A stretch of 64,000 bases of DNA from positions 1,426,001-1,490,000 of the forward strand of contig NZ_CP054212.1 of assembly GCF_013285385.1 (NCBI RefSeq), given 5' to 3'. Both the position numbers and the translations under genes were made by a program. The notes beneath the pieces were generated by a model. That model was not told where the DNA came from. It saw nothing but the letters and a program-made list of their open reading frames with translations, and did not search any database. Positions 42,499 through 51,753 of this stretch are shown here, piece after piece. Each line of letters opens with the position of its first letter. Position 1 is the first letter of the stretch. Origin of the DNA: Paramixta manurensis (GTDB lineage: Bacteria; Pseudomonadota; Gammaproteobacteria; Enterobacterales; Enterobacteriaceae).

Positions 42499-43395
42499 TT
42501 AGTTCAGTGCCTTGTCATTAGGTGTTTTGAACAACGTTTTCATATCGTCGGAAAGATCGAAGTTCATATTGAGATTTTTTGGCGGAATTGGCTGCTTGAA
42601 CCACTTCTCAAACCATTTTTGCGCCTGACCAGAGGTTTCTGCTTTAGCGACAGTGTCATCAACCAGCGTTTTAAAGGCTGGGTCATCTTTACGCAGCATA
42701 CAGCCGTATGCTTCTTTTGATTGCGGCGTGCCGACAATTTCCCAGTTACCTGGTTTCTTCGCTTTGGCGCGCTCGCCGGCTAATAACGCATCATCCATCA
42801 TAAAGGCCACCGCCCGACCGGTTTCCAGCGTACGGAACGAGTCACCGTGATCTTTAGCGCTAATAATACGCATGTTCATCTTCTTCGAATCATTCAGCTT
42901 GTTAAGCAGAATCTCTGAAGTGGTGCCGGAAGTCACCACCACTGCTTTCCCTTTCAGGTCAGCGAAGTCTTTAATCGGGCCGCCTTTTTTCACCAACAAA
43001 CGCGTGCCGATAACGAAAATGGTGTCGGAAAACGCCGCCTGTTGCTGACGTTCGGCGTTGTTAGTGGTAGAACCACACTCAAAATCGTAGGTGCCGTTTT
43101 GCAGTAGTGGAATACGGTTTTGTGAGGTGATAGGTAACAGTTTCACCTGTAAATTCGGTTTGTTTAGCTTCGCTTTGACCGCATCAACGATGGCGTTCGA
43201 GTAGTCCTGAGAATAACCCACGACTTTTTGCTGACTATCGTAGTAAGAAAAGGGAACTGAGGATTCACGGTGTCCGACCACGATAACGCCACTGTCGTTA
43301 ATCTTTTTCAGAGTACCGCTGAGATCATCCGCCTGGGCCACTCCGGCTGCTGCGCTGAGCAACAGAAGAGATAACGCCACTTTGCGCATCTGCAT
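42499..43395 (-). CDS. gltI: GltI, periplasmic glutamate/aspartate-binding protein
   Basis: A 298-aa solute-binding protein from the ATG at 43395, which has GAAGGAG upstream; the ATG at 43428 is not needed. The signal peptide ends GVAQADD. Family motifs: GVIVVGHRESSVPFSYY, CGSTTNN (first disulfide Cys), and YGCMLRKDDP. It captures Glu/Asp and delivers it to GltJK. First gene of the operon. Confidence 0.96.
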   Translation of the reverse strand: MQMRKVALSLLLLSAAAGVAQADDLSGTLKKINDSGVIVVGHRESSVPFSYYDSQQKVVGYSQDYSNAIVDAVKAKLNKPNLQVKLLPITSQNRIPLLQNGTYDFECGSTTNNAERQQQAAFSDTIFVIGTRLLVKKGGPIKDFADLKGKAVVVTSGTTSEILLNKLNDSKKMNMRIISAKDHGDSFRTLETGRAVAFMMDDALLAGERAKAKKPGNWEIVGTPQSKEAYGCMLRKDDPAFKTLVDDTVAKAETSGQAQKWFEKWFKQPIPPKNLNMNFDLSDDMKTLFKTPNDKALN

Positions 43396-43762
43396 GTTCC
43401 AACTCCTTCGTTGTTTTGACGCCAACATAAAACGACGCCGATTATGATGTTGTGATTATTTGCTGCTGCTTTTCTCTGTATCCCGGCGCGTAAACCCGCT
43501 CCGAATAGTCTCTAACATAGCTGAATGTTAACGGCGTGAAACAAAAAAGTTTCTTTTTTGCGAAGTGCGCCGCACCAAATTAAAGCAATCGCTGGCCGTT
43601 TGCTCCTTCCGGGAGCATGAAAGGGCCTGGTATGGTGCAAGGTTGCATAACATCGCGTAGTAAACGCCTGACGTCAGAGAATATGCTGAGAAATAATGCA
43701 AACGGTGTGCCAATATTCGGCAAGGAGAGGCCGGGCTGAGGGCTCAGCCCGGGGGATGACAG
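43396..43762. other. gltI upstream region and lnt downstream hairpin
   Basis: 367 bp without a credible gene. It must hold the gltI promoter, but I cannot identify the boxes with confidence. At 43731-43752 a strong hairpin (CCGGGCTGA / TCAGCCCGG, loop GGGC) lies just past the lnt stop and probably ends lnt transcripts, though without a T-run. Confidence 0.5.
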
Positions 43763-45310
43763 TTAGTGCTGACGTTTAATACGCGTATTTCGCCCACTAA
43801 GCAGGGCGGCAAACCCAGCCATTAAGACGGTGATAACCCAAACCGTCCAGTTACCGGTACGGGCATAAGGTGTTAAACCACTGGTTGGCGTAACCTGCGT
43901 TTCTAATACACCGCGCGTAAATTGCGGCAATATTTTTTGCACCTCGCCATTAGCGTCAACCACCGCTGTGACGCCGTTGTTGGTGTCACGCAGCAGCGGC
44001 CGTCCCAGTTCTAACGCACGCATACGCGCCATTTGGAAATGCTGCCATGGACCGATAGAGTGGCCAAACCAGGCATCATTGGAGACGGTTAACAGGAAGT
44101 TAGTATCGGGCCGGAAGTTATCGCGTACTTGCTGGCCCAAGACAATCTCATAGCAGATAGCCGCAGTGAGGTTGTAACCCGCGACGCGTAGCTGCGGTTG
44201 GCGATAATCTCCGCGGCTAAACGAGGACATTGGCAGGTCAAAGAAGGGGGCCAACGGGCGTAGTAAGGTTTCCAGCGGAACGAACTCACCAAACGGGACT
44301 AAATGGTTTTTCTGGTAGCGATTATCGCTATTGTAGTCGTAGGGTTGTTCGCCGCCGAGTACAATAACCGAGTTATAGTCGTGATAGCGGTTGCCCTCCA
44401 GACGAGAGTCGACAATGCCGGTTACCAGGCTGCTGCCCTTGGCGCGCAGTTCGGCGTCCAGCGAACGCAAGAAGGGTTGTTGATTCACTTCCAGGTCAGG
44501 AATGGCCGATTCCGGCCAAATAATGATTGGCGCTTTGCCGATCAATGGCTGCGATGCCTGGTTATAAATACGTAGCGTATTGATTAACTCGTTAGGATCC
44601 CACTTAAGCGATTGTGGAATATTCCCCTGGACTAATGCGACATTAACCGTACGCGCAGGCTGCGGCTGATACCAGGTGATATAGCGTAGCGGCCACAGCA
44701 ACAGGAGTAGCGCTGCGGCACCAATCGCTGGCAGCGGGCGCCGCTGTATGATGGTGTACGCGATCAACCCGGCAATGGCCATCAGCACCAGCGTAATCAG
44801 TTCAACGCCAAAAATGGGCGCCAGACCTTTAAGCGGGCCATTGATCTGGCTGTAGCCGAACTGAAGCCACGGAAAGCCGGTCAATACCCAGCCGCGTAAA
44901 AACTCGGTAATTTGCCAAATAACCGGCGCGGCAAGGACCAGGCGTAGCGCGCTTGTTTTGGGGCACAGACGGTTCAGTACTGCGGCGAATAATAGCGGGT
45001 AGAGTGCCAGATATGCCGCCAGCAAGATCACCAGAAAAACGTTAACCGGACCTGGCATACCGCCAAAAGTGGCGATGCTGACGTAGACCCAGTTGACGCC
45101 GCTGCCAAATAGCCCCAGCCCCCAGGCAAACCCCAACGCTGCCGCCTGGCGGGTGGAGCGATTAAGCGTGACCAGTTGCAAACCGAGCAGCGAGATCAGT
45201 GCCGCAGGCCAAAAATCATAAGGTGAAAATGCAAGGGTGCCAACGGCACCGGTTATTAACGCCAGCAGTAAACGACTGCGCTGACGCTGTAAGAAAGAGG
45301 CAGTAGCCAT
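43763..45310 (-). CDS. lnt: Lnt, apolipoprotein N-acyltransferase
   Basis: A 515-aa enzyme read from the ATG at 45310 (MATASFLQRQRSRLLLALI). Eight N-terminal membrane helices; the nitrilase-like domain has the catalytic triad in WPESAIPDLE (Glu), NHLVPFGEFVP (Lys region) and AAICYEIVLGQQVRDN (Cys). It adds the third acyl chain to lipoproteins (such as LptE and RlpA) before Lol transport. It follows corC. Confidence 0.96.
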   Translation of the reverse strand: MATASFLQRQRSRLLLALITGAVGTLAFSPYDFWPAALISLLGLQLVTLNRSTRQAAALGFAWGLGLFGSGVNWVYVSIATFGGMPGPVNVFLVILLAAYLALYPLLFAAVLNRLCPKTSALRLVLAAPVIWQITEFLRGWVLTGFPWLQFGYSQINGPLKGLAPIFGVELITLVLMAIAGLIAYTIIQRRPLPAIGAAALLLLLWPLRYITWYQPQPARTVNVALVQGNIPQSLKWDPNELINTLRIYNQASQPLIGKAPIIIWPESAIPDLEVNQQPFLRSLDAELRAKGSSLVTGIVDSRLEGNRYHDYNSVIVLGGEQPYDYNSDNRYQKNHLVPFGEFVPLETLLRPLAPFFDLPMSSFSRGDYRQPQLRVAGYNLTAAICYEIVLGQQVRDNFRPDTNFLLTVSNDAWFGHSIGPWQHFQMARMRALELGRPLLRDTNNGVTAVVDANGEVQKILPQFTRGVLETQVTPTSGLTPYARTGNWTVWVITVLMAGFAALLSGRNTRIKRQH

Positions 45311-45317
45311 AGATGAA

Positions 45318-46196
45318 TTATTCGTCCAGTGTGGGTTGGGGCGCGTTTTCCGGTATCGTAACGTGGACCTGGATGATACGACGACTATCCGCCATCGCAA
45401 CTTTAAACTGGTAACCCTCTATGTCGATGCTTTCACCACGTGCCGGCAGGTGACCGAAGCCCTGCATGACTAACCCACCGATGGTATCAACCTCTTCATC
45501 ACTGAATTGCGTGTCGAACACCTCGTTAAAATCCTCAATCGGCGTTAGCGCACGCACGGTGTAGGTATGACGGCTCAGTTGGCGAATATCACGATCTTCT
45601 TCATCGTCATATTCGTCTTCAATTTCGCCGACAATCAGCTCCAAAATATCTTCAATAGTCACCAGACCGGAGACACCGCCAAACTCATCAATCACAATCG
45701 CCATGTGGTAGCGCTGAGAGCGAAACTCTTTCAGCATACGGTCAACACGCTTACTTTCTGGCACCACCACTGCCGGGCGCAACACTTTTTCCATACTGAA
45801 CGGTTCAGATTCGCTGCTCATAAACGGCAACAAATCCTTCGCCATCAGAATCCCCTCAACATGATCTTTATCTTCGCTGATCACCGGAAAACGCGAATGC
45901 GCCGACTCGATGATAACTTCGAGGCATTCATCCAGTGTTTGATTGCGTTTTAAGGTAATCATTTGCGAGCGGGGGATCATAATGTCACGAACGCGCTGTT
46001 CGGCAATATCCATGACACCTTCCAACATGTCACGGGTATCTTGGTCGATCAGTTCGTTCTGCTCAGAATCACGGATCAGTTCCAGTAAATCCTCACGGTT
46101 TTTGGGCTCCCCGTGGAAGAGTTGGTTAAGAATGAGGGAAAAAAATCCCTTTTTACTACCAGGACTGTCGCTGTTTTGTGAATGGTCGTCGCTCAT
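45318..46196 (-). CDS. corC: CorC, CBS-domain protein of magnesium/cobalt homeostasis
   Basis: A 292-aa protein with two CBS domains (about residues 65-190; RDIMIPRSQMITLKRNQTLDECL and ...VPESKRVDRMLKEFRSQRYHMAIVIDEFGGVSGLVTIEDILELIVGEIEDE) and a C-terminal transporter-associated domain. It has no membrane segment. It lies in the ybeZ-ybeY-corC-lnt operon as in E. coli. Confidence 0.95.
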   Translation of the reverse strand: MSDDHSQNSDSPGSKKGFFSLILNQLFHGEPKNREDLLELIRDSEQNELIDQDTRDMLEGVMDIAEQRVRDIMIPRSQMITLKRNQTLDECLEVIIESAHSRFPVISEDKDHVEGILMAKDLLPFMSSESEPFSMEKVLRPAVVVPESKRVDRMLKEFRSQRYHMAIVIDEFGGVSGLVTIEDILELIVGEIEDEYDDEEDRDIRQLSRHTYTVRALTPIEDFNEVFDTQFSDEEVDTIGGLVMQGFGHLPARGESIDIEGYQFKVAMADSRRIIQVHVTIPENAPQPTLDE

Positions 46197-46280
46197 GGCG
46201 TTTTAGTTTTGGTCTCTCTATTAAAATTCAGGCTGCCGACAAACAAAGTCGGCAGATAATCGGCCGGCTAGCCGGGCCGC

Positions 46281-46763
46281 TTACGGATTTTCCGGCGTTT
46301 CTTTCTCCGAAATGTACGGATCGGAATAGCCGAGGGCAAGCATTATCTCGGTTTCCAGCGCTTCCATCTCTTCGGCTTCATCATCGTCAATATGATCGTA
46401 ACCCAACAGATGCAAACTGCCATGAATCACCATATGCGCCCAGTGCGCGTCTGGCTGTTTTTCCTGTTGCTGAGCTTCTTGCTCAACAACTTGACGGCAA
46501 ATAACTAAATCACCCAGTAACGGGAGTTCAATACCGGGCGGCGCTTCAAAAGGAAATGACAGCACATTGGTCGGCTTATCTTTTCCGCGATACGTCAGAT
46601 TAAGGTGGTGGCTTTCCGCTTCATCAACGATGCGGATAGTGACTTCGCTTTCTGCCTGGAATTTTGGCAGCACCGCTTCCAGCCAGCGCTGAAAGTCCGC
46701 TTCCGCCGGTAATCCGGCGGCTGATTCACTGGCAATCTGAAGATCGAGCATTACATTACTCAT
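46281..46763 (-). CDS. ybeY: YbeY, endoribonuclease for rRNA maturation
   Basis: A 160-aa metalloprotein with the zinc motif HGSLHLLGYDH (H3 motif) near residue 117. It takes part in 16S rRNA 3' maturation and ribosome quality control, along with YbeZ. The start overlaps the ybeZ stop by 4 bp. Confidence 0.96.
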   Translation of the reverse strand: MSNVMLDLQIASESAAGLPAEADFQRWLEAVLPKFQAESEVTIRIVDEAESHHLNLTYRGKDKPTNVLSFPFEAPPGIELPLLGDLVICRQVVEQEAQQQEKQPDAHWAHMVIHGSLHLLGYDHIDDDEAEEMEALETEIMLALGYSDPYISEKETPENP

Positions 46764-47836
46764 TTCGGATCCTGGGCAGTTTGCGCCGCCAGCGCTTCAC
46801 GTTTACGCTCTTCCGCCAGTTTATCACGGCGTTTTTGATCTGCTTCTTCCCAAGCCTCATAGGCCGTCACAATCCGTGCTACCACCGGATGACGAACCAC
46901 ATCTTCACTATGGAAGAAATTAAAGCTAATCTCATCCACTTCGGACAGGACTTCGATGGCATGACGCAGCCCGGATTTCAGGTTGCGCGGTAAATCGATC
47001 TGCGTGACATCACCGGTGATGACCGCTTTGGAGTTAAAGCCAATACGTGTCAGGAACATCTTCATCTGTTCGATGGTGGTGTTCTGGCTTTCATCAAGGA
47101 TGATAAACGCATCATTTAACGTGCGCCCACGCATATAGGCCAGCGGCGCAACTTCAATGACATTACGCTCCATTAGCTTTTCTACGCGTTCGAAGCCCAG
47201 CATTTCAAACAACGCGTCATACAAAGGGCGGAGATACGGGTCCACTTTCTGGCTTAAATCACCAGGCAGGAAACCGAGTTTCTCACCGGCCTCTACCGCC
47301 GGGCGTGTCAGCAAAATACGGCGAATTTCCTGGCGCTCCAGGGCATCCACCGCCGCCGCTACCGCCAGATAGGTTTTCCCCGTACCGGCAGGGCCGATTC
47401 CGAAAGTAATATCGTTGTCGAGAATATTGGCGATGTATTGCGCCTGGTTAGGCGTGCGTGGCTTGATGACGCCGCGCTTGGTTTTGATGTTTACCGCTTT
47501 GCCGTACTCCGGCACGCTCTCCGCGCTTTGTTCCAACACGCGGCTCTCTTTAATTGCCAAATGGATTTGTTCCGGCTCAATATCCGGCGTTTGACCACGT
47601 ACCGGCGCGGTATCGACATACAGATCGCGTAGAATATCTGCGGCCGCATTTACACACAGCGCACGGCCTGCCAGTTTAAACGTGTTGTCGCGGCGGTTAA
47701 TTTCGATGCCCAGACGGCGTTCAAGCTGTTTTACATTATCGTCAAACGGACCGCACAGACTCAGTAACCGGCGATTGTCCGCAGGTTCTAATACGATTTC
47801 ACGAGTTTCAATATTCAAACTAATCCTTTGGGTCAC
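46760..47836 (-). CDS. ybeZ: YbeZ, PhoH-family ATPase
   Basis: A 358-aa protein with an N-terminal KH-like domain and a PhoH ATPase core: Walker A FGIGPAGTGKTYLAVA (near 148), RPAVEAGEKLGFLPGDLSQKVDPYLRPLYDAL, Walker B AFIILDESQNTT. It binds YbeY. The C-terminal tail (DQKRRDKLAEERKREALAAQ) is highly charged. Operon start. Confidence 0.95.
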   Translation of the reverse strand: MTQRISLNIETREIVLEPADNRRLLSLCGPFDDNVKQLERRLGIEINRRDNTFKLAGRALCVNAAADILRDLYVDTAPVRGQTPDIEPEQIHLAIKESRVLEQSAESVPEYGKAVNIKTKRGVIKPRTPNQAQYIANILDNDITFGIGPAGTGKTYLAVAAAVDALERQEIRRILLTRPAVEAGEKLGFLPGDLSQKVDPYLRPLYDALFEMLGFERVEKLMERNVIEVAPLAYMRGRTLNDAFIILDESQNTTIEQMKMFLTRIGFNSKAVITGDVTQIDLPRNLKSGLRHAIEVLSEVDEISFNFFHSEDVVRHPVVARIVTAYEAWEEADQKRRDKLAEERKREALAAQTAQDPK

Positions 47837-47962
47837 TCAGGGCCAGGTTGAGAGGATAACAAGGGTGTTTGTCGTTTGCTTAAAATAATGTGCGACGACA
47901 AGTGCCAGAAGGGATATTTGGGCGCTGGTTTCATAAACCAAGTGTAGCAAAATGAAATTGCG

Positions 47963-47986
47963 CGGCGAGCCGGAAGACTCGCCGCA
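47963..47986 (-). terminator. Hairpin between miaB and ybeZ
   Basis: GCGGCGAG, 8-nt loop, CTCGCCGC. Followed on the minus strand by an A/T-rich stretch but no pure T-run; probable terminator of miaB. Confidence 0.45.
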
Positions 47987-47997
47987 CATTGATGCTA

Positions 47998-49422
47998 TTA
48001 AGGCTGGAACAGGCCGACACCAATTTCATTTTCTTTACGTGTACGGGCAATGACCGAGGCCGGGCTCTCTACGACGCGCAGCCCCATTTGCTCTTCGGTT
48101 CGTACGACTACGCCCCGTAACGAGTTCGGATAGACATCAACAATCTCAACATCGACAAATTTACCGATCATCTCCGGCGTTCCTTCGAAGTTCACCACAC
48201 GGTTATTTTCGGTGCGTCCGGAAAGTTCCATCACATTCTTACGCGAAGTGCCTTCGACCAGAATACGCTGAACTGTGCCGAGCATCCGGCGGCTCCAGGC
48301 CATTGCTTGCTGGTTGATGCGGTCCTGCAAAATATAGAGACGCTGTTTTTTCTCTTCTTCGCTCACATCATCCGGCAAGTCAGCGGCGGGCGTACCGGGG
48401 CGTGCCGAGTAAATAAAACTGAAGCTCATATCAAAGTTGACGTCGGCTATCAGTTTCATGGTTTGCTCGAAATCTGCCTGGGTTTCACCCGGGAAGCCGA
48501 TAATAAAGTCAGAGCTGATCTGGATATTCGGGCGAGCGGCAATCAGTTTACGAATAATTGCTTTGTACTCTAACGCAGTATGCGCACGCTTCATTAGCGT
48601 CAGGATCCGATCGGCGCCGCTTTGCACCGGCAGGTGCAGGAAGCTGACCAGTTCCGGCGTATCGCGATAGACCTCAACAATATCATCAGTAAACTCGATC
48701 GGATGGCTAGTGGTGAAGCGGATGCGATCAATACCATCAATCGCCGCCACTAAACGCAATAGCTCGGCAAAGGTGCAGATACTGCCATCGTAGGTGGCGC
48801 CGCGGTAAGCATTAACGTTCTGCCCAAGCAGGTTAACTTCACGCACACCCTGAGCCGCCAGTTGAGCAATCTCAAACAGAATATCGTCGCAAGGGCGGCT
48901 AACTTCTTCGCCACGGGTATAAGGCACCACGCAGAAGGTGCAGTATTTATTACAACCTTCCATGATCGAAACAAATGCGGTTGGGCCATCGGCACGGGGT
49001 TCCGGCAGGCGATCAAACTTTTCGATTTCCGGGAAGCTAATATCGACTACCGGACTTTTTGAGCCACGTACCGTATTAATCATCTCGGGCAGGCGGTGCA
49101 GGGTCTGCGGGCCGAAGACAATATCAACATAATTGGCGCGCTGACGAATATGGTCCCCTTCCTGTGACGCTACGCAGCCGCCGACACCGATGATCAGTTC
49201 GGGGTTTTTCTCCTTCAACGTGCGCCAGCGACCGAGCTGGTGGAACACCTTTTCCTGCGCCTTTTCGCGAATAGAGCATGTGTTGAGCAACAGAATATCA
49301 GCTTCCTCCGCGACCTCGGTCAGCGTAAAGCCGTGTGTGCTCTCCAGCAGGTCGGCCATCTTTGATGAATCATATTCATTCATCTGACAGCCCCAGGTTT
49401 TGATATGCAGTTTTTTAGTCAT
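47998..49422 (-). CDS. miaB: MiaB, tRNA-2-methylthio-N6-isopentenyladenosine synthase
   Basis: A 474-aa radical-SAM methylthiotransferase. I use the ATG at 49422 (MTKKLHIKTWGCQMN) to match E. coli; 49434 is an alternative. The N-terminal cluster Cys are in GCQMN, NTCSI and VGGCVAS; the SAM cluster is CNKYCTFC. A TRAM domain closes the protein. It modifies A37 of tRNAs reading UNN codons. Confidence 0.97.
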   Translation of the reverse strand: MTKKLHIKTWGCQMNEYDSSKMADLLESTHGFTLTEVAEEADILLLNTCSIREKAQEKVFHQLGRWRTLKEKNPELIIGVGGCVASQEGDHIRQRANYVDIVFGPQTLHRLPEMINTVRGSKSPVVDISFPEIEKFDRLPEPRADGPTAFVSIMEGCNKYCTFCVVPYTRGEEVSRPCDDILFEIAQLAAQGVREVNLLGQNVNAYRGATYDGSICTFAELLRLVAAIDGIDRIRFTTSHPIEFTDDIVEVYRDTPELVSFLHLPVQSGADRILTLMKRAHTALEYKAIIRKLIAARPNIQISSDFIIGFPGETQADFEQTMKLIADVNFDMSFSFIYSARPGTPAADLPDDVSEEEKKQRLYILQDRINQQAMAWSRRMLGTVQRILVEGTSRKNVMELSGRTENNRVVNFEGTPEMIGKFVDVEIVDVYPNSLRGVVVRTEEQMGLRVVESPASVIARTRKENEIGVGLFQP

Positions 49423-49585
49423 CGAACTTGCCATTAATCAGTGCAGGAAGGATTGCAGGGCGCGTATTGTAATGCTTTGCTGCTGTTGTGACCAGTGTAG
49501 CGGCTTTTCTGTTTTCCGGTACACTTGAGCGCATCACATTCGTTGCCCCGACGGAGCCCGGGGCAGGGCATAGAAGGATAATAAC

Positions 49586-50758
49586 ATGCATGAAACGCAT
49601 TTTGACGTTGTTGTTGTCGGCGGCGGGATGGTGGGCGCAGCGCTAGCCAGTGGGTTAACACAACAGGGTTTTCAGGTGGCGGTGTTGGAGCGCGAGCAGC
49701 CAACGGCGTTTGACGCCGACAGTCTGCCAGACATCCGCATCTCGGCCATTGGCTGCGCGTCGGTTGATTTGCTTAAACAACTGGAGGTGTGGTCAGCGGT
49801 AACCGCGATGCGTTGCGCGCCATACCGGCGGCTGGAAACTTGGGAGTGGGAAACCGCGCGCGTGCAGTTTGATGCCGCATCGTTAGGGTTACCTGAACTG
49901 GGTTATATGGTCGAAAACTCGGTGTTGCAACAGGCGCTGTGGCAGCGTCTGCAGCAGCAATCTGTGGCGCTGTTCTGCCCGGCGCAATTGGCCGCGCTCA
50001 AACCACACGCTTCCGGCTGGACGCTAACGTTGAGCGATGGCAAGGAGTTGACCAGCCGTTTGGTGGTGGGAGCCGATGGCGCCAACTCGCAAATTCGCCA
50101 ATTATCGGGCATTGGTATTCATGGCTGGAATTATGCGCAATCTTGCATGTTGGTTACTGTCCGCACCGAACAGGCGGCGGGCGATACGACCTGGCAGCAG
50201 TTTACGCCAGCCGGTCCGCGCGCCTTTTTGCCTCTGTTCGATAATTTGGCTTCGCTGGTGTGGTATGACAACCCGGCACGCATACGCCAACTTCAGGCGT
50301 TACCGTTAGCGCAACTGCAAAAAGAGATTCAGGCACACTTTCCGCCGCGTCTGGGGCGTTTTACGGCGCTGAATGCCGCTTCCTTCCCGTTAGTGCGGCG
50401 CCATGCCACACGCTATGTGTTACCGGGATTAGCGCTGGTCGGCGACGCCGCGCATACCATTAATCCGTTGGCCGGGCAGGGCGTAAATTTAGGTTACCGT
50501 GACGTGGATGCGTTGATTGAGGTGTTGGCGCAGGCCCGGGAAGCGGCGGAAGAGTGGTCTTCCGAACGGGTGCTGGAGCGTTATCAGCGCCGGCGTCAGA
50601 GAGATAATCTGCTGATGCAAAGCGGCATGGACCTGTTTTATTTCGCCTTTAGTAATCAGTTAGGGCCGTTAAAGATAGTGCGTAACCTGGGATTGATCGC
50701 GGCGGAACATGCCGGCGTATTGAAGCGCCAGGCGCTGCGTTATGCGTTAGGGTTATGA
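49586..50758 (+). CDS. ubiF: UbiF, FAD monooxygenase of ubiquinone synthesis
   Basis: A 390-aa flavoprotein hydroxylase. The FAD-binding GxGxxG is VVVGGGMVGAALASGL (residues ~8-23), the DG motif is VGADGANSQIRQL, and the GD motif is ALVGDAAHTINPLAGQGVNLGYRDVDAL. It hydroxylates the quinone ring at C6 (the last hydroxylation of ubiquinone). Divergent from miaB as in E. coli. Some tools call it UbiF/UbiH family; the locus favours UbiF. Confidence 0.95.
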   Translation: MHETHFDVVVVGGGMVGAALASGLTQQGFQVAVLEREQPTAFDADSLPDIRISAIGCASVDLLKQLEVWSAVTAMRCAPYRRLETWEWETARVQFDAASLGLPELGYMVENSVLQQALWQRLQQQSVALFCPAQLAALKPHASGWTLTLSDGKELTSRLVVGADGANSQIRQLSGIGIHGWNYAQSCMLVTVRTEQAAGDTTWQQFTPAGPRAFLPLFDNLASLVWYDNPARIRQLQALPLAQLQKEIQAHFPPRLGRFTALNAASFPLVRRHATRYVLPGLALVGDAAHTINPLAGQGVNLGYRDVDALIEVLAQAREAAEEWSSERVLERYQRRRQRDNLLMQSGMDLFYFAFSNQLGPLKIVRNLGLIAAEHAGVLKRQALRYALGL

Positions 50759-50834
50759 GCTATTAAGAACGACATACGGGTAAAGCCGCAAGGCGTTACC
50801 CGTGCGTGGTGAGGAATAGGCTTCGGCGATAAAC

Positions 50835-50861
50835 ACAAAAAAGCCCGCATTGAGCGGGCTT
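50835..50861 (-). terminator. Terminator of the tRNA operon
   Basis: On the minus strand AAGCCCGC-TCAAT-GCGGGCTT then T-run. It ends the seven-tRNA transcript, 12 bp after the last tRNA. Confidence 0.8.
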
Positions 50862-50872
50862 TCCGATGTATC

Positions 50873-50946
50873 TGGCTGGGGTACAGGGATTCGAACCCCG
50901 GATGGCGGAATCAGAATCCGCTGCCTTACCGCTTGGCGATACCCCA
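50873..50946 (-). tRNA. tRNA-Gln (CTG anticodon)
   Basis: 74 nt including the encoded CCA. Starts TGGGGTATCGCCAAGCGG; anticodon CTG in the loop between GCGGA and TCCGC arms. T-loop TTCGAAT is normal. Near-identical to the next copy. Corresponds to glnX/glnV of E. coli. Confidence 0.95.
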
Positions 50947-50973
50947 ATAGAGTACGAATAACATCGTTAAATT

Positions 50974-51047
50974 TGGCTGGGGTACAGGGATTCGAACCCC
51001 GGATGGCGGAATCAGAATCCGCTGCCTTACCGCTTGGCGATACCCCA
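50974..51047 (-). tRNA. tRNA-Gln (CTG anticodon), second copy
   Basis: Same sequence as the previous tRNA over its full length (74 nt with CCA). Tandem duplication as in E. coli. Confidence 0.95.
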
Positions 51048-51053
51048 AGAAAA

Positions 51054-51130
51054 TGGTGGCTACGACGGGAATCGAACCTGTGACCCCAGCATTATGAGTG
51101 CTGTGCTCTAACCAGCTGAGCTACGTAGCC
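51054..51130 (-). tRNA. tRNA-Met (CAT, elongator)
   Basis: 77 nt with CCA; starts GGCTACGTAGCTCAGTTGG, anticodon CAT in an ACTCATAAT loop. Elongator type (metU place). Identical to the copy at 51458. Confidence 0.95.
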
Positions 51131-51155
51131 AAATTGTATTGCGTAATTCTGATTA

Positions 51156-51230
51156 TGGCTGGGGTACCTGGATTCGAACCAGGGAATGCCGGTATCAAAA
51201 ACCGGTGCCTTACCGCTTGGCGATACCCCA
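51156..51230 (-). tRNA. tRNA-Gln (TTG anticodon)
   Basis: 75 nt with CCA; starts TGGGGTATCGCC, anticodon TTG within a TTTTTGATA loop. glnW place. Confidence 0.95.
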
Positions 51231-51267
51231 ATATTCGCATCACATTCACTGCGATAAATCAGAAAGG

Positions 51268-51342
51268 TGGCTGGGGTACCTGGATTCGAACCAGGGAATG
51301 CCGGTATCAAAAACCGGTGCCTTACCGCTTGGCGATACCCCA
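51268..51342 (-). tRNA. tRNA-Gln (TTG anticodon), second copy
   Basis: 75 nt with CCA, same sequence as the previous tRNA-Gln. glnU place. Confidence 0.95.
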
Positions 51343-51365
51343 TCCGTGCATAACCTATGAAGAAA

Positions 51366-51450
51366 TGGTGCGGGAGGCGAGACTTGAACTCGCACACCTT
51401 GCGGCGCCAGAACCTAAATCTGGTGCGTCTACCAATTTCGCCACTCCCGC
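51366..51450 (-). tRNA. tRNA-Leu (TAG anticodon)
   Basis: 85 nt with CCA and a long variable arm; starts GCGGGAGTGGCGAAATTGG, anticodon TAG in ATTTAGGTT. leuW place. Confidence 0.95.
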
Positions 51451-51457
51451 AAAAAGA

Positions 51458-51534
51458 TGGTGGCTACGACGGGAATCGAACCTGTGACCCCAGCATTATG
51501 AGTGCTGTGCTCTAACCAGCTGAGCTACGTAGCC
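51458..51534 (-). tRNA. tRNA-Met (CAT, elongator), first of the operon
   Basis: 77 nt with CCA, same sequence as the tRNA-Met at 51054. First tRNA transcribed (metT place). The operon order equals E. coli metT-leuW-glnUW-metU-glnVX. Confidence 0.95.
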
Positions 51535-51705
51535 ATCTTTTTTCGCGCTACCTTCATCGGCGTTGCGGGGCGCATTATGCGGAGTTGACCCAAAAGCGTC
51601 AACTAGTTTTTTCCCGTTTTTAGCCATCCATGTCTCGTTTGTTTGGCTTGTAACCAGCATGGCGATAAAAGCGTCAATTTTCGATCGTAACAGAGGATGG
51701 CGACA

Positions 51706-51732
51706 AATAAAAACGGGCCATGTTTGGCCCGC
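51706..51732 (-). terminator. Terminator of asnB
   Basis: On the minus strand GCGGGCCA-AACA-TGGCCCGT then T-run, 20 bp past the asnB stop. Confidence 0.8.
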
Positions 51733-51753
51733 TTTAACCGGATAAACAGCAGG